Numbered from the stretch's first letter, positions 1 to 6,525 are shown. The stretch is 12,595 nt of DNA from an uncultured Desulfobulbaceae bacterium (GCA_947258675.1 CAMYJP010000036.1:1-12595); one strand, 5' to 3'. Numbers and translations are program-made. Notes: generated by a model from the letters alone, not told the origin.

Positions 1-201
1 GAAGAACAGTCTATGTGTCAGCTTCTTGATGGCATGCTGTTTGAAGTAGAATTTGTGCTGCATTCAGGTGAAAAAATCGACCTCCAGTGTGAAGTAATAC
101 GGACACACACACAACGCGCTGATGCCCGGGAAAACATCGTAGGCATGAAAATTATAAACCAGCCCCCGGAGTACACGGAATTCTTAGAAACCCTTCGTTG
201 A
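1..201 (+). CDS. PilZ-like domain protein, C-terminal fragment
   Basis: The frame is open to the left edge of the window, so only the last 66 residues of a longer protein are visible; the first ATG inside (base 13) is probably not the true start. The visible part reads as alternating beta strands (VEFVLHSGEKIDLQCEVIRT), then a VGMKI strand and an acidic/aromatic helix (PPEYTEFLETLR). This is the usual ending of a PilZ domain, where a GxxF/GxKI strand precedes a short C-terminal helix. PilZ domains often bind cyclic di-GMP through an N-terminal RxxxR and a D/NxSxxG motif. Those motifs would lie left of the window or are absent, so ligand binding cannot be judged. A TATAAT hexamer lies at 228-233, downstream of the stop, without a convincing -35 box. 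Confidence 0.55.
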   Translation, partial: EEQSMCQLLDGMLFEVEFVLHSGEKIDLQCEVIRTHTQRADARENIVGMKIINQPPEYTEFLETLR

Positions 202-268
202 TGCCGCGACTATGTGATAACAGGTGATATAATACTTATGCAAATGGAAGAATCTGTCAGAAATGTGT

Positions 269-337
269 GGGTAGTGTCATGGGTAGTGTCAGGTCTCCAT
301 TCTTCAGTAAAAACTGTAAAATGGAGACCTGACACTA
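269..337. repeat. REP/RAYT-like inverted repeat with leading direct repeat
   Basis: An 18-bp perfect inverted repeat (TAGTGTCAGGTCTCCATT at 284-301, its reverse complement at 320-337) encloses an 18-nt loop. Just before it, GGGTAGTGTCA occurs twice in tandem with a 12-bp period (269-279 and 281-291), the second copy running into the left arm. No T-run follows, so it is not a standard intrinsic terminator. From memory, AGTGTCAGGTCT-type sequence resembles repeats that accompany REP-associated tyrosine transposases (IS200-like); no transposase is present here, so this would be a solitary copy. It lies in the 163-bp gap ahead of the DUF2703 gene and could affect that gene's mRNA. Confidence 0.7.
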
Positions 338-364
338 TCTACTGGTGGAATAGTAAAAAGTAAT

Positions 365-856
365 ATGAACGTTCTTAAAATTAAATGGCAACGTCTTCTA
401 ACAAATGAAAGCGGACAAACGTGTCCCAGGTGTGGTTCAACAGAAAAGGAGCTTGATAAAGCAGTTAGCGCACTCAGGCAATCTTTTACTCCATTGGGGA
501 TAGAAGTAATCTTAAAAAAGATCGTTATTGATGCTGTGACATTCGCTAAAGATGTTTTAGAATCAAACCGGATCTGGATCGGTGAGAAGCCTTTAGAAGA
601 ATGGCTAGGAGCTGAAGTTGGGCAGAGCCATTGCTGTGAGGTATGTGGTAACGCAGAATGCAGGACCGTTGGGATAGGAGAAAAGATTTATGAAACGATT
701 CCAGCTGACTTAATCATCAAAGCTGGTCTTGTTGCAGCTTCGCAGATCGTTGCTGCCGAGCCAAAAGAATCATGTTGTGAAGATTATACTTCAAAGAACA
801 AGCCGTCTGGTATTTATTGCCCAGAGCCTCATAATAATTCAAATGAATGCAAATAA
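365..856 (+). CDS. DUF2703 domain cysteine-rich protein
   Basis: A 163-residue soluble protein with the layout of the DUF2703 family: an opening beta strand (LKIKWQRLL), a CPRC pair (C20, C23), a helix (KELDKAVSAL), a second strand followed by the SNRIWIGEKPLEEWLGA segment (68-83), and a CCEVCGNAEC cluster (C90, C91, C94, C99). Ten cysteines in all include a C137-C138 pair and C152 and C162 in a low-complexity tail. The function is not established; the cysteine pattern suggests metal or thiol chemistry in a thioredoxin-like setting (inference), and relatives are often seen near metal or arsenic genes. The start fits family N-termini, but the ribosome-binding site is weak (GGTGGA about 16 nt upstream). 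It stands alone, downstream of a RAYT-like hairpin. Confidence 0.75.
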   Translation: MNVLKIKWQRLLTNESGQTCPRCGSTEKELDKAVSALRQSFTPLGIEVILKKIVIDAVTFAKDVLESNRIWIGEKPLEEWLGAEVGQSHCCEVCGNAECRTVGIGEKIYETIPADLIIKAGLVAASQIVAAEPKESCCEDYTSKNKPSGIYCPEPHNNSNECK

Positions 857-1219
857 AGAAGGGTGCATTTTAACGAGAGATTAAAATCGTTGATATAGAC
901 TAGAATGTGCACTGAACTATTTATTTTTTATAGTGAAGATTTGAATCGGTAATCGTTGGATTTGTATCTCCCGGGGATTGAATAGTTCCTCTCCTTGTCT
1001 TTAAATTGATGATAAGATTGATAGCGATGAGTTTACCGACATATCGAGTATTTGGTGATCATTGAAAATTGAGGTTATACGATAGAAAGAGTTGACGCTA
1101 TGATGTCTGATTCTCAACCTCTATAACATTAACTTGCTGACCTACTGCTAGTATATCTCACACTAATAAAACTCAAAAAGGGTTGTGCGATTGAGAATTT
1201 AAGACCATCAATTTATTAG
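857..1219. other. Intergenic region without a supported gene
   Basis: This 363-bp gap separates the DUF2703 gene from the convergent end of the minus-strand operon. No coding frame is convincing. It holds only short inverted repeats: ATTTTAA (867-873) with TTAAAAT (881-887) right after the DUF2703 stop, GAACTATT (914-921) with AATAGTTC (981-988), and ATTCTCAA (1110-1117) with TTGAGAAT (1191-1198). All are AT-rich, and none has the GC stem plus T-run of an intrinsic terminator, although the location between converging genes is where terminators would be expected. Confidence 0.6.
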
Positions 1220-2377
1220 CTACTCATTAAACCTAGTATTTTCATTTTCAAATAATACTCTGGAATCAGTTTTTTTATATTTCAACCACCAATGATCGGT
1301 ATTTGGCCTACCCTGCAAATCGACTTTTTCACCGACTTCGGGCGTGATCAGGGTAATGGATTTTTGTTCAGAGAAGGCAACCAGTCGGTCAATGGGTTCA
1401 TACCAGGGATGAAGAGCCAGATCAAATGTTGCCCAATGTAAGGGAACCAGTAATTGTCCTCCAAGATCCAAATGCTGTTGACCTGCTTCTTCGGGTGTCA
1501 TATGAAGCATTCGCCAAGTGCCTTTGTCGTTATACGCCCCAACCTTAAGGAAAGTCACATCAAAAGGACCTAATCGTTCGCCAATATTTTTAAATACATC
1601 AAGATAGCCGGAATCACCACTGATAAAAGCTCTCATTTCCTTGCCGACAATCGACCAGGAACACCATAATCGTTGATTGGAATCAAATAAGCCACGACTG
1701 GCATAATGAACCGCCGGTGTAGCATGAAACTCCAGAGAACCGGAAGAATAGTTCTCCCACCAATCCAGTTCAATAATTTTCCCAGGATTAATCCCCCACT
1801 CGTCTAATATTTTACCCATGCCTAAAGGTAAGACAAAACGTGTGACCTTTTCACTAATCGCAACAAGCGTTGATTGTTCCAAATGATCATAATGGTCATG
1901 GGTGATCAAGAGGACATCGATGCCCGGAAGTTCCTCAGCTGTGATCGGAGACGGATGAAACCGCTTGGGGCCAATCCAGGAAAAAGGGGAGGCGCGCTCT
2001 TCCAGTACCGGATCAACTAAAATTAGTTGATTTTCCATCGAAATTAAAATGCTGGAATGTCCTAGCCAGGAAAAAGAAAATTGCCCTCTATGGTGATCTT
2101 CCCATTTTTTGGGCTTCAATTGATGAACAGGAAGATCAATTAATGGCATTGGATCGATTCGTTTACCGAAGAAATACTCTTTTGATACATCCCAGATTTC
2201 TTTTGAAAACCAATTAGGAAAGACCCCATTAGGATTGACAAACTTACCGTTTTGAAATTGAGGCGATGAATGAATGCGCGCTTCTCTTCCTTTTTGTGTC
2301 TCGTCCATTGATGTACATCCTAACATTTGAGTAATGATGAAACTGAATATTAAGCAAGATATGTATTGTCTTATCAT
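1220..2377 (-). CDS. MBL-fold metal-dependent hydrolase, lipoprotein (RomA/NAPE-PLD-like)
   Basis: The 385-residue product starts with a lipoprotein signal (hydrophobic core 5-19, lipobox M18-L-G-C21), so it is probably lipid-anchored on the periplasmic side. The rest is a metallo-beta-lactamase fold of the RomA/NAPE-hydrolysing phospholipase D type: WLGHSS (104-109), DP at 122-123, the metal motif HDHYDH (H160, H162, D164, H165), H224 in AVHYASR, D255 in SGDSGY, H292 in HMTPEEA and H314 in PLHWATFDL. All expected metal ligands are present, so it should be an active hydrolase, possibly a phosphodiesterase; the substrate is unknown. It is the last gene of a three-gene minus-strand operon, 20 bp after the membrane-protein gene. 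No good Shine-Dalgarno is visible, so translation may depend on the gene upstream. Confidence 0.85.
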   Translation of the reverse strand: MIRQYISCLIFSFIITQMLGCTSMDETQKGREARIHSSPQFQNGKFVNPNGVFPNWFSKEIWDVSKEYFFGKRIDPMPLIDLPVHQLKPKKWEDHHRGQFSFSWLGHSSILISMENQLILVDPVLEERASPFSWIGPKRFHPSPITAEELPGIDVLLITHDHYDHLEQSTLVAISEKVTRFVLPLGMGKILDEWGINPGKIIELDWWENYSSGSLEFHATPAVHYASRGLFDSNQRLWCSWSIVGKEMRAFISGDSGYLDVFKNIGERLGPFDVTFLKVGAYNDKGTWRMLHMTPEEAGQQHLDLGGQLLVPLHWATFDLALHPWYEPIDRLVAFSEQKSITLITPEVGEKVDLQGRPNTDHWWLKYKKTDSRVLFENENTRFNE

Positions 2378-2397
2378 TTGCTATCAACTAATTACGT

Positions 2398-2847
2398 TTA
2401 GAATTCTATGCCGCTAAGACGCATAGCCGAGTAAGCCAGGGCTAGTGCACCCCAGTAGATGAAGAATCCCCAATAATAGGAGTAATAGGCGAGCGCTCCA
2501 CGTGAAGGATATACGTATTCCTTCTCCAAAAACCACAATACGATGTTAATATAAAGCGAAATAGATCCTGCTGCTCCCCATAGGACATAACCCCAGGCAT
2601 GCCCAAGAACTACACCAATACTTCCCGAAATTAAAAGTGGAACGACTAACAACCAATCCGCCCAGGCTAATCCCAGAGCAGAACGAAAGTGAGTCTTATC
2701 CCGCCAGTTTTCACCTTTAGCGATAATGAGGTCTTTAGTCTTTTGACTATGTGGTTTTACGAGCATGGCAAGCTGGATCAACAGAAGTGGTACCAAAGTG
2801 ATCAAACCAAATACTACAATCACCCATGTGATGAGTGTGGGTTGCAT
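2398..2847 (-). CDS. Small four-helix membrane protein, unknown function
   Basis: This 149-residue protein is strongly hydrophobic, with about four membrane segments near residues 6-30, 62-82, 86-108 and 120-142. A basic/polar stretch (31-56, KPHSQKTKDLIIAKGENWRDKTHF) lies between the first and second. I do not recognise a family, and no catalytic motif stands out; aromatic residues are dense in the last third (YVYPSRGALAYYSYYWGFF). The start is well supported by AGGAGG eight bases upstream of the ATG. It sits in the middle of an operon, 36 bp after the flavoprotein stop and 20 bp before the MBL lipoprotein start, so the three products probably act together. An inner-membrane location is inferred. 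Confidence 0.75.
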   Translation of the reverse strand: MQPTLITWVIVVFGLITLVPLLLIQLAMLVKPHSQKTKDLIIAKGENWRDKTHFRSALGLAWADWLLVVPLLISGSIGVVLGHAWGYVLWGAAGSISLYINIVLWFLEKEYVYPSRGALAYYSYYWGFFIYWGALALAYSAMRLSGIEF

Positions 2848-2854
2848 GGTTTTG

Positions 2855-2860
2855 CCTCCT
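2855..2860 (-). promoter_or_regulatory. Ribosome-binding site of the small membrane protein
   Basis: On the minus strand this reads AGGAGG, seven to eight bases before the ATG at 2847. It is a near-perfect Shine-Dalgarno and fixes the start of the 149-residue membrane protein. Confidence 0.75.
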
Positions 2861-2883
2861 ATGGTGATTTATAGCTGCCCATG

Positions 2884-3648
2884 TCAGTCAACCGTTTTAT
2901 AGAATGGGGCAAGGAAATTGTAAGCCCTCATCATGGTACTTGTTACTGGCCCAAAGAGAGTGTCCATTGTTGCCGGCTTCAAACCGCCATCTTTGATAGC
3001 CTGCCCCATTTTCACTCCCAGATTGAACGCCTGTTCGAGCTGGTCCTGGGAAAGCTTTCTCTTGAAATAGATATTGGACCAGTCTTCCTCATTCTGCGGG
3101 AGTTTCGTTAACCGGGCACCGGCATACATATCTCCGATCCACTCACCATGGAAAAAAAGGGGAGCATTGCCTTTCAACCAGCGCGTTCCGTCATCACAAT
3201 GTTTTCGTAATCGCTCGGGTATCCCGCCGGCACTGCTGATGGAAATAACAGCCCGTGGTTTCTCAGTCAATCTTGATTCGATATTTGCCATCACTCCCAG
3301 AGAACTTCCTGTGGAACGCATCAGCCGCCAGACAATGCGTTCAAAGAAGACCGTCATCAAACCGGTCACAAAACCGCTGTGTACCGGTGAGGCCAGAATG
3401 ATTCCATCAGCATCCTGGATTTTTTCCAGGATTCCATCAATATCATCATTCAAGGAGCATGGTCCTATTTCTGAGGTTTTGTTTTTATAGCATGTGAGAC
3501 AGTTCAGGCAGTAGTCAATTTTGCAGTCACGAAGCATCACCATCTCGGTATGTGCCCCCAGGGAAGCAGCTCCTTCCACAGCTTTCAACGCTAATTGTGT
3601 TGTCGTCTTCTTGGGACGATACGTTGCATTGATTGCCAGAACGTTCAT
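2884..3648 (-). CDS. NADPH-dependent FMN reductase / iron-sulfur flavoprotein-like (flavodoxin fold)
   Basis: A 254-residue flavodoxin-fold oxidoreductase. It opens with MNVLAINATYRPKKTTTQLA, the FMN phosphate-binding strand-loop-helix, followed by a cysteine cluster C47-x2-C50-x2-C53-x10-C64, then DDIDGILEKIQDADGIILASPVHSGFVTGLMTVFFER (about 69-105), the hallmark segment of NADPH-dependent FMN reductases and archaeal-type Isf proteins. The four cysteines could hold a [4Fe-4S] cluster as in Isf, although the last spacing (10) is longer than the classical motif. The chosen start is the ATG at 3648, which has AAGGAG seven bases upstream; an in-frame ATG six codons earlier (3666) has no ribosome-binding site. 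First gene of the three-gene minus-strand operon. Its likely role is two-electron reduction of a small molecule; the substrate is unknown. Confidence 0.82.
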   Translation of the reverse strand: MNVLAINATYRPKKTTTQLALKAVEGAASLGAHTEMVMLRDCKIDYCLNCLTCYKNKTSEIGPCSLNDDIDGILEKIQDADGIILASPVHSGFVTGLMTVFFERIVWRLMRSTGSSLGVMANIESRLTEKPRAVISISSAGGIPERLRKHCDDGTRWLKGNAPLFFHGEWIGDMYAGARLTKLPQNEEDWSNIYFKRKLSQDQLEQAFNLGVKMGQAIKDGGLKPATMDTLFGPVTSTMMRAYNFLAPFYKTVD

Positions 3649-3655
3649 GGAGCAG

Positions 3656-3661
3656 CTCCTT
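3656..3661 (-). promoter_or_regulatory. Ribosome-binding site deciding the flavoprotein start
   Basis: On the minus strand this reads AAGGAG, seven bases before the ATG at 3648. It favours that start over the in-frame ATG at 3666, which lies upstream of the site itself. Confidence 0.7.
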
Positions 3662-3756
3662 CCCATTTATTCATCATTCCCTACCTAATCTCTAATTATC
3701 ATGTTATTCAGTGAAAATCAACTAAGAGATAAAGTCATTTTAAGTGCTTACTAATG

Positions 3757-3768
3757 AAACATATGTTT
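3757..3768. promoter_or_regulatory. Palindromic possible operator upstream of the flavoprotein operon
   Basis: AAACATATGTTT is a perfect 12-bp palindrome, about 110 bp upstream of the flavoprotein start and about 50 bp downstream of the hydrolase stop. Its size and symmetry fit a dimeric repressor site, for example of the TetR type that often controls flavin reductases. No regulator gene is present in the window, and AT-rich palindromes of this length occur by chance, so this is tentative. Confidence 0.25.
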
Positions 3769-3803
3769 GTAACAAAGGATATAGAAGGATCTTTAATATT
3801 GGA

Positions 3804-3823
3804 GTTAGTGCGAGATCACTAAC
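3804..3823 (-). repeat. Hairpin spanning the stop of the alpha/beta hydrolase
   Basis: GTTAGTG (3804-3810) and CACTAAC (3817-3823) form a 7-bp perfect stem with a 6-nt loop that includes the hydrolase stop codon at 3819-3821. There is no T-run beyond it on the minus strand, so it is not a canonical intrinsic terminator; it might protect the mRNA 3' end. Confidence 0.35.
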
Positions 3824-4910
3824 TTATATTTTCTTTCAGGACCAGGTTTAATAAAAGATCTTCATATTTTTCTTTTTCTTCTATCATCGGCATGTGGGCA
3901 GAGTTTTCAAAAATGATGAGTTTCTTACCCTTTACTGCATCCAGGCCATCATAAAATTCCTTAACAAGAACTGCAGGAGTTGCCATATCATACTTGCCTT
4001 CAAAGAAATATACAGGGACCTTGATAGTCCGGATTTCTTTTGCAATATCGATATCGTTGATCTCATCCCACATTGCGTTCACAGAAAAGAACAATCCTTT
4101 CATCATTAAGCTGTTTAGTCCATCTGATATTGAATATTCAGGTGAAGTGAAAAAGCTCAACATAAGACCGCCTATCTGCTTAACACTGTTATCATGTATC
4201 ACTCCTCCAAACTGGAAAACATAATTCTGCATCTTGTATAACTTTTCTGGAGTTTCATAGGGCGGAGGTCCTATTGCTGTTATGGCATTCTGGATCTTAA
4301 CATCTCCTGACTTCTCCGCTTCATTAATAATAAAATCATATGCTAACCTGATCTGCTCATGATCGTGTATAATCTGCCCTACTCCTACATATGCTTGTAT
4401 CATTTCCGGGAATGTATGAGCAGTTTTAATCCCTGTTACAGTCCCAGAAGAGTGTGCGACCAGAAATACCTTTTTAACGTCAAATCTGTTCCGTACATAA
4501 TCAATCAGCTCTTTACAATCTTCAACAAACCTGTCCATGCTCATTGAAGTTACTGGAATATCATTGTCATATGATTTACCCGCTCCCCGCTGATCCCAAT
4601 GGACTACCGTATAATGTTTAATTAATTCGGCATCCAGATGACGTGAATTCGGCATGCCCGGCGCCGATGCACCAGGGCCGCCATGCAAAAATATTAAAAC
4701 CGGATTGCTCTGATCTTCACCTCTGAGAAATATCCATTGTTTTAAACCACCCAGAGTAATCTCTTCTAATGAACTTATGCCATTCGGGGTTTTAATTTCA
4801 GTGGAATATTTCAGATAGGTTTTGTAAGCCTGTAAACTGAAAAAAACAATAAATATAAATCCCACTAAAATAGCCACTAGCCATTTAACAATCTGTGAGA
4901 ATCTTCTCAT
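3819..4910 (-). CDS. Membrane-anchored alpha/beta hydrolase, proline iminopeptidase-like
   Basis: The 363-residue product has one N-terminal membrane segment (about 9-28) after a basic start, placing the hydrolase domain outside the cytoplasm as an anchored or exported enzyme (inference). The domain carries the oxyanion motif HGGPGAS (76-82), WDQRGAGKS (105-113), typical of proline iminopeptidases and related peptidases, the nucleophile elbow A-H-S154-S-G, and likely catalytic D308 (EGKYDMATPA) and H339 (ENSAHMP). The nucleophile motif has Ala in place of the usual first Gly of GxSxG. A helical cap domain lies roughly at 180-285. Aminopeptidase activity is a family-based guess; it may be an esterase. 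It follows the Cys-rich membrane-protein gene by 69 bp on the same strand. The ribosome-binding site is weak. Confidence 0.85.
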   Translation of the reverse strand: MRRFSQIVKWLVAILVGFIFIVFFSLQAYKTYLKYSTEIKTPNGISSLEEITLGGLKQWIFLRGEDQSNPVLIFLHGGPGASAPGMPNSRHLDAELIKHYTVVHWDQRGAGKSYDNDIPVTSMSMDRFVEDCKELIDYVRNRFDVKKVFLVAHSSGTVTGIKTAHTFPEMIQAYVGVGQIIHDHEQIRLAYDFIINEAEKSGDVKIQNAITAIGPPPYETPEKLYKMQNYVFQFGGVIHDNSVKQIGGLMLSFFTSPEYSISDGLNSLMMKGLFFSVNAMWDEINDIDIAKEIRTIKVPVYFFEGKYDMATPAVLVKEFYDGLDAVKGKKLIIFENSAHMPMIEEKEKYEDLLLNLVLKENIS

Positions 4911-4979
4911 TTCATTTCTTTGCTTCTATGGGAATTATATTTATATCTCAGTGCCCTGCATGCAAAGCACTCACGCTCT

Positions 4980-5489
4980 TTATGATTGATGAATTGGATC
5001 AACAGCCTTCGCTCTATTAAATGGACACGAAGGGATACGGCACCGTTTGCAAAAATATAGAAATTGACCTGCGTACCACATGGTTCCAAATATAATGAAT
5101 CCTGCTAACGCCATATGATAATTCCTCAACCAGTATATTGGGAAAAAAGTTATTAAAATAAAGACTGAAAGAAAAAGTATCTTCTCATTACGAGTGAAAG
5201 GATAATTCTTTTTTTCTTTTATCAATAATTTTGAAAGTCCCGGATGCAGTTGCAAGCATGAGCCATATTCATGTAAGTGAGGACATCTAGGGCAGTTTAA
5301 ATGCCTCTGGACAACTCCGAGGATACTATAGGCTACAATGAACATATAGAGAATGGCCCACATCCGGTTTTGCATAACTATCCCAACAAATCCTGAAAGC
5401 CACCATAAATGAAAAGTTACCTGAGCATATATTTGTTCACCAATGGAGAAGTCGCAGGCTAAGGCCGTGTGTTCTTTATTCTTATTCAT
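4980..5489 (-). CDS. Cysteine-rich four-helix membrane protein, unknown function
   Basis: This 169-residue protein has about four membrane segments (near 22-40, 43-60, 103-120 and 125-146) and two cysteine groups, each following a helix: CPRCPHLHEYGSC (C66, C69, C78) and CKRCRIPSC (C147, C150, C155), plus C12 near the N-terminus. The two groups would fall on the same membrane face if the four helices are right, so together they could bind zinc or an iron-sulfur cluster (inference). I do not recognise a named family. The start ATG at 5489 has only a poor ribosome-binding site. The next gene, the alpha/beta hydrolase, begins 69 bp downstream on the same strand and may be cotranscribed. The upstream region contains inverted repeats described separately. 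Confidence 0.72.
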   Translation of the reverse strand: MNKNKEHTALACDFSIGEQIYAQVTFHLWWLSGFVGIVMQNRMWAILYMFIVAYSILGVVQRHLNCPRCPHLHEYGSCLQLHPGLSKLLIKEKKNYPFTRNEKILFLSVFILITFFPIYWLRNYHMALAGFIIFGTMWYAGQFLYFCKRCRIPSCPFNRAKAVDPIHQS

Positions 5490-5500
5490 ATCTTATTAGG

Positions 5501-5855
5501 TAACAATTATTAGACGTCAGTCCCGTTAGATATGGAAATATGCTCCAAGTACTGAACTTTCTCTTACAACAAATACCAATACTCTATGCAAAACAATAAG
5601 ACTGAAAAAATTTAACGTCCTGTTTACCCATTTAATACCATGATAGACGGCAGCCGTCAATCTCTGTAATTTAATAATTATGACTGTGTTACTGATATAG
5701 AAGGCTGTCGCCTATCATGGCAATAAAGAGCAAACTGGAATGTCAATATTTTGGATTATGTTATTTTAAGATTAGTTGCCGCTTTTATCAGGAAATTGTT
5801 GTTCCTATTAAAAACTGTTTTATTAGGAAACCTGACAGCCGTCTATTAATTGTTA
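5501..5855. repeat. Widely spaced inverted repeat, attC-arm-like
   Basis: TAACAATTATTAGACG (5501-5516) matches the reverse complement of CGTCTATTAATTGTTA (5840-5855) at 15 of 16 positions, and both are followed inward by CTGA/TCAG after a 4-bp gap on one side. The right arm ends in GTTAGGT (5852-5858), which fits the R' core GTTRRRY of integron attC sites; the left arm has TAAC but not a good RYYY before it (AGGTAAC). The 323-bp spacing is far longer than normal attC sites, so an insertion between the arms is one reading. Confidence 0.5.
5638..5720. repeat. Long imperfect hairpin (possible MITE or structured RNA)
   Basis: CCATGATAGACGGCAGCC (5638-5655) pairs with GGCTGTCGCCTATCATGG (5703-5720): 16 of 18 positions are complementary, and one of the two mismatches is a G-T wobble. 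The 47-nt AT-rich loop has no coding potential. The left arm also has an internal short palindrome (GACGG-CAG-CCGTC). No T-run follows on either strand. It could be a small non-autonomous mobile element or a transcribed structure. Confidence 0.6.
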
Positions 5856-5859
5856 GGTG
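5850..5859 (+). other. Possible integron cassette junction (attC R' core), left
   Basis: TTGTTAGGTG here is the exact reverse complement of CACCTAACAA at 6526-6535, and the pair brackets the acetyltransferase gene. GTTAGGT fits the integron core consensus GTTRRRY, whose cut after the G would start a cassette. No integrase or attI is visible in the window. Confidence 0.45.
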
Positions 5860-5889
5860 AACGGAAGAATAACTGACGATCGCTCGATA

Positions 5890-6510
5890 ATGTGTGCCAA
5901 AGATATAAATATTATAAAACTTCGAGCTGCCAGTCCTACATTCGAAGAAGGAATATTATTTGCTCATTACCTTAATGAAGCAGCTGAAGGTTTTTTTCGG
6001 TTTATGCTTGGCAAACATTTTAAGCAAATAATCTCCAAGGCTTTTATTCAGCCTGCCCACGATCTATCCTTCCAAAATGTAACCTTTGCAGAACATAATA
6101 ATGTTCATGTTGGAATGGTCTCAGGCTACACCGCTGAACAGCATCGAAGTTCTACACGCGAACCTCTCAAACATGCTGCAGGAAAGAATAATATACGTAT
6201 GAGAATCGTGCTCATACTGTTTGCCCCTTTAATGAGGATAATTGACTCAATGGCGGAAGATGATTTCTACCTACAGGCCATCGCTGTTGACAAAGATCAA
6301 CGTGGCAGTGGTATCGGTTCCATTTTAGCGGATTATATTGAAGAGCAGGCTCGGGCACGAGGTTCTAAAAGATTGGCCCTAGACGTATCATCATCGAATA
6401 ATGTTGCTTGCCAATTTTACAAAAATCGCGGTATGGCCATTACGTCCCAATGGCCTAAGCAATTGAATATACCAAGAATGAAATTCTATCGAATGACGAA
6501 AGCACTATAA
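5890..6510 (+). CDS. GNAT family N-acetyltransferase
   Basis: The 206-residue product (counted from the ATG at 5890) has a C-terminal GNAT acetyl-CoA-binding core: YLQAIAVDKDQRGSGIGSILADYIEEQARARG (about 127-158) with the pyrophosphate-binding R138-G-x-G-x-G143 loop, followed by LALDVSSSNNVACQFYKNRGM (162-182), the usual motif B. The N-terminal half (LRAASPTFEEGILFAHYLNEAAEGFF) fits the first GNAT strand and helices. The acceptor substrate is unknown. The start is uncertain: an in-frame GTG at 5857 adds 11 residues but sits inside the GTTAGGTG junction, and neither start has a good ribosome-binding site. It is the only plus-strand gene in this half and is bracketed by a 10-bp perfect inverted repeat typical of integron cassettes, so it may be an acquired gene. 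Confidence 0.82.
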   Translation: MCAKDINIIKLRAASPTFEEGILFAHYLNEAAEGFFRFMLGKHFKQIISKAFIQPAHDLSFQNVTFAEHNNVHVGMVSGYTAEQHRSSTREPLKHAAGKNNIRMRIVLILFAPLMRIIDSMAEDDFYLQAIAVDKDQRGSGIGSILADYIEEQARARGSKRLALDVSSSNNVACQFYKNRGMAITSQWPKQLNIPRMKFYRMTKAL

Positions 6511-6525
6511 TAAAAGTAGTAGGGC

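Larger units (their letters stand above)
5490..5889. other. Non-coding region with nested inverted repeats
   Basis: About 400 bp lie between divergent genes, with no supported coding frame. It contains an attC-like pair of arms (5501-5516 and 5840-5855), an internal long hairpin (5638-5720), and a GTTAGAT (GTTRRRY) at 5524-5530. The motif ATAGACGGC or a close relative appears in the left arm of the hairpin, in the reverse complement of its right arm and in the reverse complement of the outer right arm, so the elements look related. Promoters for both flanking genes must lie here or in the repeats, but none is clear. Confidence 0.6.

Noticed and set aside
198..233. TTGATG and TATAAT as a promoter for the DUF2703 gene
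   Set aside because: The spacing between the hexamers is 24 bp, too long for a normal sigma-70 promoter; the TATAAT alone is weak evidence.
284..337. The strong hairpin as an intrinsic terminator of the PilZ-like gene
   Set aside because: The stem is followed by mixed sequence rather than a T-run on either strand, and the direct repeat points to a mobile-repeat origin.
1110..1198. ATTCTCAA/TTGAGAAT inverted repeat as an insertion-sequence remnant
   Set aside because: Only 8 bp in AT-rich DNA with no transposase fragment or target duplication between or beside the arms.
3074..3490. A 138-codon plus-strand frame
   Set aside because: It is antisense to the well-supported flavoprotein gene and its translation has no domain-like pattern.
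4907..5089. A 60-codon frame on the minus strand ending at the hydrolase start
   Set aside because: It lies mostly inside the Cys-rich membrane-protein gene in another frame of the same strand, has no ribosome-binding site and no recognisable composition.
5524..5530. GTTAGAT as a further complete cassette boundary
   Set aside because: It fits GTTRRRY, but no complementary ATCTAAC lies at a suitable distance on the same side, so it may be chance.
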